From CAVQGF01 sp045807945 (GTDB taxonomy: Bacteria; Acidobacteriota; Terriglobia; Terriglobales; Acidobacteriaceae): DNA of 39,012 nt. Shown here in pieces: positions 17,179-22,921 of this stretch; positions within the stretch are counted from its first letter, which is position 1; every line of letters begins with the position of its first letter. The translations under genes were made by a program, and so were the position numbers. The notes below the pieces were generated by a model. It ran no database searches and was not told where the DNA came from. It saw only the letters and a program-made list of their open reading frames with translations. The stretch is from assembly GCA_045807945.1 (NCBI GenBank), contig JBJMGI010000047.1, positions 1 through 39,012 on the forward strand. The letters are read 5' to 3'.

Positions 17179-17595
17179 CTATCGCCCGGCCTTTTTCGCC
17201 ACCCTGGCGACTTCCTCGGCCGAGATGCCGGTCGTCTTCTTCCACTGCATGTAGCGCGCGTATCCGTCTTCGAATTCCCGGACGGTATCTGCGGGCGCGA
17301 GCGTCTTGATGCCAGTCTTGTCGCGCTCGGCGGTGTGCTGCTGGAACATCTGGTCGGTCGGAGTGCCGCTCGGGAGGCGGGTCACCTTAATCCAAGGCGG
17401 CGCATTCACTCCCTTGTCGCCAAGAGTAGTAATGGTCTCGCTGCGGGCATCGGTGTAGCGCGTCGCCATCTCCGTCCACGAGCCCGCGCGCGGATGCTCA
17501 TACACGTGCGCCGCCACGTTCGTAGTCTGATGGAAGAGAATCTTGAGCAGCACGCCCGGCATGCTCGCCACCTGATCCCACATCTTCAAAGCCAC
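17179..17595 (-). CDS. conserved-looking soluble protein of unknown function
   Basis: A reading frame of up to 138 residues with no signal peptide or membrane helix. It contains WDQVASMPGVLLKILFHQTTNVAAHVYEHPRAGSW in its N-terminal third and ends Lys-rich (ARVAKKAGR). I recognise no family. The start is uncertain: GTG 17595, ATG 17583 and ATG 17562 are all in frame and none has a good ribosome site. The first two would overlap the upstream membrane-protein gene by up to 98 bases in another frame. Balanced amino-acid use favours this frame as coding in the overlap. Its stop abuts the stop of the propeller gene. Confidence 0.5.
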   Translation of the reverse strand: MALKMWDQVASMPGVLLKILFHQTTNVAAHVYEHPRAGSWTEMATRYTDARSETITTLGDKGVNAPPWIKVTRLPSGTPTDQMFQQHTAERDKTGIKTLAPADTVREFEDGYARYMQWKKTTGISAEEVARVAKKAGR

Positions 17596-17782
17596 GGAAT
17601 TTTAAGGGCGAGGTTTGCGCGTCTATCAGGGAGCGGTTCTGCCAGTTCGGCGACTCGGTGGGAACCAGCTTGGCCGTTTCGGGGACTTTGGCCAGCGCCC
17701 TGCGCCCCACCCCTTCCAGGAGGAGCCGCCTGGCGATGATGGCAACGACAACAATAATGATGAGCCAGACTGGTAATGGCAT
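17498..17782 (-). CDS. small membrane-anchored protein
   Basis: A 94-residue protein with one N-terminal transmembrane helix (VWLIIIVVVAIIARRLLL, residues 5-22), followed by a basic stretch and a soluble tail. The start is well supported: GGAGGG lies six bases before the ATG, although the frame stays open upstream. The last 30 or so residues (after SPLKF) are Gly/Glu/Arg-rich and overlap the next gene in a different frame. They may be real, or a frameshift may have altered the end. Function is not recognised. A hairpin at 17840-17859 separates it from the response regulator upstream. Confidence 0.55.
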   Translation of the reverse strand: MPLPVWLIIIVVVAIIARRLLLEGVGRRALAKVPETAKLVPTESPNWQNRSLIDAQTSPLKFRGFEDVGSGGEHAGRAAQDSLPSDYERGGARV

Positions 17783-17839
17783 AGGAGCCCTCCGGGTGGG
17801 GGATGCGCGCGTATTATGCAACGAGATGAGGCGATCAGC

Positions 17840-17859
17840 AATCCTGCGCAGGCAGGATT
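17840..17859. repeat. hairpin between the response-regulator and small membrane genes
   Basis: AATCCTGC (17840-17847) and GCAGGATT (17852-17859) are exact reverse complements around a four-base loop. It lies 20 bases after the response-regulator stop. On the minus strand no T-run follows, so it may stabilise an RNA end rather than terminate in the classical way. Confidence 0.45.
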
Positions 17860-17878
17860 TTGTCTGGCTTCGCTGAAA

Positions 17879-18316
17879 TCAATCCGCGAGAGGAATGTCG
17901 GGGCGACCCACGCTGCTGCTGACGAACCGCTTGCCTGCGATCACGGCTTCCACCGCTGGGAGCAGATCTTTTTGTACATCCAGCTTCCGAACGTAGCCTC
18001 TCGCTCCTAAGCTGAATGCCTCGGTGACGATGTCGGGATCAGTTTCCTGGGTCAGAAAAATGATTTGTGTCTGGGGGGCGAACTCGCGCAGTTGCCGAGC
18101 GACCTCCATACCTGTCATGGTCGGCAGACTCATGTCCAGGAGGACAAGGTCCGGCCGCAGATCTCGGACAGATTCAACCGCAGGGGGCCCATCAGAGGCT
18201 TCGCCAACGACCAGCAGCCCCAGCCGTTGCTGGAGCACTGTCCAAATGTATTTTCGGAATGGCTCAAAATCTTCAACCAGAAGAATTTTAACAACACGGA
18301 CGGTGGCGGCGATGAT
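17879..18316 (-). CDS. stand-alone response-regulator receiver domain protein
   Basis: A receiver domain of about 145 residues without an output domain. The full domain is visible only if translation starts upstream of GTG 18238. KILLVEDFEPFRKYIW (residues 10-25) supplies the first strand and the acidic pair Glu15/Asp16. Asp61 (VLLDMSLP) is the phosphorylation site, Thr89 (FLTQ) the switch residue and Lys111 (YVRKLD) the conserved lysine. Between the in-frame stop and GTG 18238 there is no ATG, GTG or TTG. AGGAG lies exactly seven bases before an ATC at 18316, so I use that as a non-standard start. GTG 18238 would remove the acidic pair and give an inactive 119-residue protein. It probably takes phosphate from a histidine kinase outside the window. 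A CRP-type regulator gene lies 92 bases upstream on the same strand. Confidence 0.75.
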   Translation of the reverse strand: MIAATVRVVKILLVEDFEPFRKYIWTVLQQRLGLLVVGEASDGPPAVESVRDLRPDLVLLDMSLPTMTGMEVARQLREFAPQTQIIFLTQETDPDIVTEAFSLGARGYVRKLDVQKDLLPAVEAVIAGKRFVSSSVGRPDIPLAD

Positions 18317-18408
18317 CGTTTGTCTCCTCTAATCTCTGTGTTTCTAGACTAGAGTCAGACCACGCAAACTGTCCGTGATGTACCGCACGGAGAGGTAACC
18401 GAAGTAAC

Positions 18409-19083
18409 TTAGTTCGAGATAAGCGCTTCTGGAGAGTGGATACAAACTCGCTCGCGCTGCTTGGTGACGGCGCCGTTCTTGTTCCACTGGCTCAAGACAC
18501 GACTGACGGTGAACCGGCTCGCATCCGCGAGCGAACCCAGGTCCTCGGTGGTGATACGAACATCGATCCCCTGCTCCCCAACCTCTCCACTGCGGCGCGC
18601 GACATCGATGAGCGCCTTTGCAATGCGGTGGGTCGCATCGCCTTCGAACAGCATGGAGTGCCTGTCCGATAAAGTTCCCAATACGCGAAGGGCGATTTGC
18701 AAGGCATTGGTCCTGATCATTGGGTAGCGGTCGGAAAGCTGGGAGATCTGAGCGTGGCTCCAGACGCTTACCTCACTCGGGCACATGGCTTCAGCGGTTC
18801 CTAGATAGTGCAGCGGCTCGGGTAGAAGAGCGGCAAAGCCGAAGCTTTCCCCCGCCGTGAAGAGGCGAATGATCGTCTGACGCCCCGTCGCGGTTGAACG
18901 ACCGTATTTGATGCGTCCGCTGCGCAGCAAAAAAAGCTGCCCTGCCTTGCTTCCTTCGGTGCAGAGGCGGACTTTCTTCGCGACATGCAGATCGCGGCCA
19001 CGGCCTAGAACCTCTGCGGTTGCGGGATCGCCCAAACCGGCGAGAAGCGCGAACTTCGGATTGGCTCTTGCTGCAGTCGCCAC
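18409..19083 (-). CDS. CRP/FNR-family transcriptional regulator
   Basis: A 224-residue cytoplasmic regulator. Residues 20-130 form a cyclic-nucleotide-binding-like beta-roll (TEGSKAGQLFLLRSGRIKYG, FTAGESFGFAALL). Residues 135-160 form the dimer helix. Residues 175-215 form the CRP-type helix-turn-helix (TTEDLGSLADASRFTVSRVL). The residues that bind cAMP in E. coli Crp and the cysteines that bind iron-sulphur in Fnr are not evident, so the signal is unknown. The start is GTG 19083 with a weak ribosome site. An inverted repeat 35 bases upstream may be its own operator. It is divergent from the permease gene. Confidence 0.85.
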   Translation of the reverse strand: MATAARANPKFALLAGLGDPATAEVLGRGRDLHVAKKVRLCTEGSKAGQLFLLRSGRIKYGRSTATGRQTIIRLFTAGESFGFAALLPEPLHYLGTAEAMCPSEVSVWSHAQISQLSDRYPMIRTNALQIALRVLGTLSDRHSMLFEGDATHRIAKALIDVARRSGEVGEQGIDVRITTEDLGSLADASRFTVSRVLSQWNKNGAVTKQRERVCIHSPEALISN

Positions 19084-19117
19084 AAGTTCAAGGGTAGGAG
19101 CTTCGAACTACGCCCCA

Positions 19118-19137
19118 AACTGGTAAATGTGCCAGTT
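19118..19137. promoter_or_regulatory. candidate operator upstream of the CRP-type gene
   Basis: AACTGG (19118-19123) and CCAGTT (19132-19137) are exact reverse complements with an eight-base spacer. They lie 35 bases before the regulator's start, in the divergent intergenic region. The geometry suits a dimeric HTH protein, though it matches neither the Crp nor the Fnr consensus. Confidence 0.35.
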
Positions 19138-19188
19138 CCCGAAACCCCCGGACTTTTTCAAACCGCCCAGTGTAGGGCAGGAAGGGCT

Positions 19189-19256
19189 CTGAGGTACTAT
19201 GACCTCAGCGGCTAAAGCCGTTTTTCTTTTGGTCTGTCGCACGGCTGAAGCCGTGC
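19189..19256. repeat. composite palindromic element with three hairpins
   Basis: Three perfect inverted repeats follow one another: CTGAGGT/ACCTCAG (19189-19195, 19202-19208), CGGCT/AGCCG (19209-19213, 19216-19220, followed by TTTTTCTTTT) and GCACGGCT/AGCCGTGC (19239-19246, 19249-19256). The CGGCT core recurs in the second and third hairpins. This build resembles dispersed palindromic elements I recall from acidobacterial genomes. It fills the stretch just before the permease start. The T-run after the second hairpin could terminate plus-strand transcripts. Confidence 0.6.
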
Positions 19257-19271
19257 TGTACCCGATACTCC

Positions 19272-20519
19272 TTGAGATTCGAACTTTTCATTGCGAGCCG
19301 ATACCTGCGTGCCAAACGCAGGCAGGCCGTCATCGGTGTGATCACGGCTATATCGGTGGTCGGCGTGATGGCTGGCGTCGCTTCTTTGATCATCGCGCTC
19401 GCCATTAATAATGGCTTCCGACAAGACCTGCAGGACCGACTGCTCGGCTCGACCGCGCACGTGAATCTTCTGCGCGTGCAGGCGGATGGCATCCGCGATT
19501 GGCGTGAGTTGCTGGAGCGCATGTCGAAGCAGCCGCATGTTGTCGCCGCGGCTCCCGCGCTTTACGAACAGGTTCTGGTCTCGCGCGGAGCGCGCGCCAC
19601 CGGCATGGTGATCAAGGGCGTGCTGCCGGAGTACGAGAACAAGGTAAGCGAGTTGCTTAAGGATGTTAAGTTCGGCAGCGCGGCGCCGCTCGTGCCCGCA
19701 GCCGCCGACGAGAAGGACGCGAATAGTGTTCCCCCCATCGTCCTCGGCAAAGATGCTGCCGACGATATCGGCGCGACCGTCGGCTCGGTCGTCCTGGTCA
19801 CTTCGCCGCAAGGCGAACTGACGCCCTTCGGACTCGTCCCAAAATACATTCGGTTCAAAGTGGTCGGCGTTTTCAAGTCTGGCTTCTACGATTACGACAA
19901 ATCCTGGGGATTCATTCGCCTGAAAGACGCGCAATCGCTCTTCGGCCTCGGCGACGTGGTCAGCGTGCTCGAATTCAAGATAGACGACATCTACAAAGCC
20001 GGCGAAGTCGGCGACCAGCTGCAAGAGGCCGCCGGGCGCGGATTCATGTCCACCAATTGGATGGAACAGAACAAGGCGCTCTTCCGTGCTCTCCGTCTTG
20101 AGCGGGTGGTGACGTTCATCACTATCGGGCTCATCGTCTTTGTGGCTGCGCTGAACATTTTGATCTCACTAATAATGATGGTGATGGAAAAGACGCGCGA
20201 CATCGCCGTACTCATGTCCATGGGGACGCGCACGCGCCAGGTGCGCCGGATCTTTATTGCACAAGGGATGCTGATCGGAATTATCGGGACCATCGCCGGA
20301 CTGATCGTCGGCTACGGACTCTCCTGGCTGGGCGGCCACTACCATTTCCTCGCGCTGTCGGCCGAGGTCTACTCCATCGATTACGTGCCGTTCGCGCCGC
20401 GCCTGATGGATGGGATTATCGTGGCAGCGGTCGCGCTGCTGATCTCGTTCGTCGCGACCATCTATCCTTCGTGGTCAGCGTCGCGGATCGCGCCGGCCGA
20501 AGCGCTGCGTTACGAATAA
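19272..20519 (+). CDS. LolC/LolE-type ABC transporter permease
   Basis: A 415-residue inner-membrane permease of the lipoprotein-releasing (LolC/E) family. The start is TTG at 19272, because MRFELFIASRYLRAKRRQ is the family's characteristic N-terminus. One transmembrane helix (about 20-45, ITAISVVGVMAGVASLIIAL) precedes a periplasmic MacB-like domain (45-270). Three helices in a C-terminal FtsX-type domain follow (about 275-300, 320-350 and 375-405). In the Lol system such permeases work with the ATPase LolD to move lipoproteins from the inner membrane to LolA. No lolD or second permease gene is adjacent, so a LolC/E hybrid (LolF-like) with a distant ATPase is possible. A palindromic element lies just upstream. 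Confidence 0.87.
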   Translation: MRFELFIASRYLRAKRRQAVIGVITAISVVGVMAGVASLIIALAINNGFRQDLQDRLLGSTAHVNLLRVQADGIRDWRELLERMSKQPHVVAAAPALYEQVLVSRGARATGMVIKGVLPEYENKVSELLKDVKFGSAAPLVPAAADEKDANSVPPIVLGKDAADDIGATVGSVVLVTSPQGELTPFGLVPKYIRFKVVGVFKSGFYDYDKSWGFIRLKDAQSLFGLGDVVSVLEFKIDDIYKAGEVGDQLQEAAGRGFMSTNWMEQNKALFRALRLERVVTFITIGLIVFVAALNILISLIMMVMEKTRDIAVLMSMGTRTRQVRRIFIAQGMLIGIIGTIAGLIVGYGLSWLGGHYHFLALSAEVYSIDYVPFAPRLMDGIIVAAVALLISFVATIYPSWSASRIAPAEALRYE

Positions 20520-21045
20520 CCACTTCTAATCAACAACAGAAAAAAACACACATTGGATTTCACAAATCTTTTGCTGTAGGGGTCGAACCGCTGAATTTCA
20601 ACCTTGTACTTGCCTGGTCGCGAAATCTCATACAGTTCTGTACGGGTACAGTGCCCCGCACTGACTGCCCCACCTCCAACGTCAATCTAAAGTTATTTCC
20701 CGTTAAGGCCATCGTCTTAGACTCACCTCGCAGCGCCTTGTGATACTCGGTCTTAGGTTGCTCTTTGTCATAAAGATCCAACACAGTGACTTTATCCTCG
20801 AGGTCGTTGTACATGTCCTGCGGCAAGAACAGCTGGTGACCGGACACATTCTTCAATGTGAGCTGCACCTTGATGGGCTTGCCCATCCGAACCGTTGACT
20901 CAGCCATCTTGATTGTTATAGTGAATGTCGGCTTGGAGTCGGGTGTCGACGATTGCGCAATTCCGCCGATGTTCACACAAACGAGGAGCACGGGAACAGC
21001 TATGAGCACTCGCCGCATCTTCCTGGGCCTCACAGATGTCCTCAT
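20510..21045 (-). pseudogene. frameshifted gene for a small secreted protein
   Basis: The open frame from ATG 21045 (AAAGGGA upstream) encodes an exported protein with a signal peptide ending IGGIAQ. A beta-sandwich follows, typical of small secreted Ig-like proteins (VRMGKPIKVQLTLKNVSG). The frame runs to a stop at 20560, 161 residues in all, but the last 25 residues look wrong. In the neighbouring frame the same DNA reads LYEISRPGKYKVEIQRF, then DPYSKRFVKSN, which is the expected ending of this protein type. One base seems to be missing between about 20640 and 20633. Repaired, the protein would end at 20510, inside the last codons of the permease gene. It may be a real mutation or a sequencing or assembly error. 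Function is unknown. Confidence 0.7.
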
Positions 21046-21092
21046 ATCCGATTCCCTTTCTCCCGGGTGACCTTAGTAATCTTTTCAAAGCT

Positions 21093-21169
<77 letters not shown>

Positions 21170-21407
21170 GCAAAAAAGGTGAGAAAGTTTCGCATCAACA
21201 GTCTAACTCAGCAAACACGAGCAGTTAGGCGGCTGGCGGATTGTCAAGCCATCTGAGACGAATGGTTGCTGCTGGGAGTAGTCCCTAAGTAACGCCGAAT
21301 TGACTTGCTGAATTTGGAGAGGTCATTTGTAATCGGAGAGGAGCTCGAGTTCGCTCGCGATCCAGCAATCCTCATAATCTTCATATAGAGAGAGATTTTC
21401 TTACGGC

Positions 21408-22058
21408 ATGCACGACAATTCCCCGGTTGGGCCGAGCTGGCAGGCGCCTCGTCGTTATCCCCGCTTCCCGCTGCAGACAAAAGTAGAGCTTCGCGTACAG
21501 CAGAATATCCTGATGGCGACCACAGGTAACGTGAGCGCCGGCGGACTTCTCGTGGAATGTGATCCAGTGCTGCCTCGCGGCACCGAAGTGCACCTGCGCT
21601 TCACGCTGCCGAACGGCTTCTACGTCGAGACGGAGGCCCGCGTTGCGCATGCCAAAGATGGTTTCGGCATGGGCATCGAGATGATCGGGCTTACGCAGCA
21701 GGCCAAGGAAGAGATCTCAGAGCTGGCGCGCCGCATCATCGGATACACCCGCCGCGGAGCGCGTCTCCCCCGCCAATTCAACGTGATGTTGCAGAAGACC
21801 GCGCAGCGCGGAGATGCCGAAGGCGAGATGGCGCAAACCATCCTGATCAGCCGCCACGGTGGATTGCTGGCGACGCGCGCACGCTTCAAAGCGGAAGAAG
21901 CTGTTTATATCTGGTCGCCCGCACATAAGAAAGGCGCATTCGCCACCATCATTTTCAGAAACGTGCGCGGGATCGATGGACTGGCCGAGATGGGCTTCCG
22001 CTTCAACGACAACGAGAACTTCTGGGGTGTGGACTTCCCGGAAGAGACCGAGTCCTAA
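21408..22058 (+). CDS. PilZ-domain protein (c-di-GMP receptor type)
   Basis: A 216-residue cytoplasmic protein. The N-terminal PilZ domain carries both c-di-GMP contact motifs: RRYPR (residues 15-19, RxxxR type) and NVSAGG (41-46, D/NxSxxG). Residues 117-212 look like a second, degenerate PilZ copy: RLPRQFNVML, then LISRHGGLLATR where NxSxxG is expected. It therefore probably binds c-di-GMP through the first domain only, with the second used for dimer formation or partner binding. The output is unknown. The gene meets the diguanylate cyclase gene tail to tail with a four-base stop overlap. The 238 bases before it, back to the tRNA, hold no gene that I can support. The ribosome site is weak. 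Confidence 0.88.
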   Translation: MHDNSPVGPSWQAPRRYPRFPLQTKVELRVQQNILMATTGNVSAGGLLVECDPVLPRGTEVHLRFTLPNGFYVETEARVAHAKDGFGMGIEMIGLTQQAKEEISELARRIIGYTRRGARLPRQFNVMLQKTAQRGDAEGEMAQTILISRHGGLLATRARFKAEEAVYIWSPAHKKGAFATIIFRNVRGIDGLAEMGFRFNDNENFWGVDFPEETES

Positions 22059-22921
22059 GCCGCGAAGCGCTGAAACGCGCTGTGGTCTTTACCGCTCTGC
22101 TTTACCGAATACATCACAGAATCGGCCACGGTCAGCATCTCTTCCGGGGAGCCGGGCACCGACTCAAAGGTGACCACCCCAATGCTGAAGGTGGCCTGCC
22201 ACGCGCGACCTTGCGCGGCCTGGCGCAACCGCCGTTGAACTTTTTCTATCGCCAGCTTCGCCGCAGCGGCATCCGTTTCCGGCATCAGCAGCGCGAATTC
22301 GTCGCCACCCAACCTTCCCACCGAATCCACACTGCGCACAGTGTCTTCCATCGCGTCAGCGGCGGTGAGCAGCAAGTCGTCCCCGGCGGCGTGCCCGTGA
22401 GTGTCATTCACCTTTTTGAAATTGTCCACATCGAGATAAGCCAGCGTGATCGGGCGCGGGAAGCGTGCGTGCCTTTCACGCTCGCGCTCGAGTATCTCGA
22501 CAAAGGCGCGCCGGTTGAGCAATCCGGTGAGCGCGTCTGTTCGAGATAAGTTGCGCTCGCGTTCGTAAAGCGCACGCACCTCAGCCAGGATGAACACCAT
22601 AAAAATGAACATCCCCAGATTCATCGCGGTGTCCCAGTACGGATGCGCGCGGATGCCGTGCAGCAGGTCGAAGCTGAGCAATGCCGCCACGCTGGCGCAC
22701 GCGGCGGCGATCCCGGAGCGGAGTCCGATAAACCAGGTGAAGAACGATATCGGGACGAGATACAGAACGGCGAAATACAGACCTGGAGGCGTAAAAAACC
22801 GGATCAGCGTAAGCCCGAGGAAGCTCGCAGTGCCAACAAGAACCAGCGTGGGCTGTGGCCACGAAGCGAGACGCGCAGTGATCGCGCCGCCGGGCTGGGC
22901 GTGGCTGCGTCGCCTATTCAT
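22055..22921 (-). CDS. membrane diguanylate cyclase (GGDEF)
   Basis: A 288-residue inner-membrane enzyme making cyclic di-GMP from two GTP. Residues 25-115 contain about three to four transmembrane helices, a small MASE-like sensor part. The GGDEF domain spans 125-285 with DALTGLLNRR (129-138), DVDNFKKVND (164-173) and intact GGDEF (205-209). RSVD (196-199) sits exactly five residues before GGDEF, which is the inhibitory I-site, so product feedback is expected. No EAL domain is present. Its ATG overlaps the stop of the ligase-RidA gene as ATGA, making it the last member of the catabolic operon. The signal sensed by the membrane part is unknown. Confidence 0.93.
   Translation of the reverse strand: MNRRRSHAQPGGAITARLASWPQPTLVLVGTASFLGLTLIRFFTPPGLYFAVLYLVPISFFTWFIGLRSGIAAACASVAALLSFDLLHGIRAHPYWDTAMNLGMFIFMVFILAEVRALYERERNLSRTDALTGLLNRRAFVEILERERERHARFPRPITLAYLDVDNFKKVNDTHGHAAGDDLLLTAADAMEDTVRSVDSVGRLGGDEFALLMPETDAAAAKLAIEKVQRRLRQAAQGRAWQATFSIGVVTFESVPGSPEEMLTVADSVMYSVKQSGKDHSAFQRFAA

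Noticed and set aside
21241..21246. Perfect TTGACA (minus strand) upstream of the tRNA
   Set aside because: No acceptable -10 box at 16-18 bases, so I do not call a tRNA promoter.
21244..21480. 78-residue minus-strand open frame between the tRNA and the PilZ gene
   Set aside because: Ser-rich, overlaps the PilZ N-terminus antisense, and has no ribosome site.
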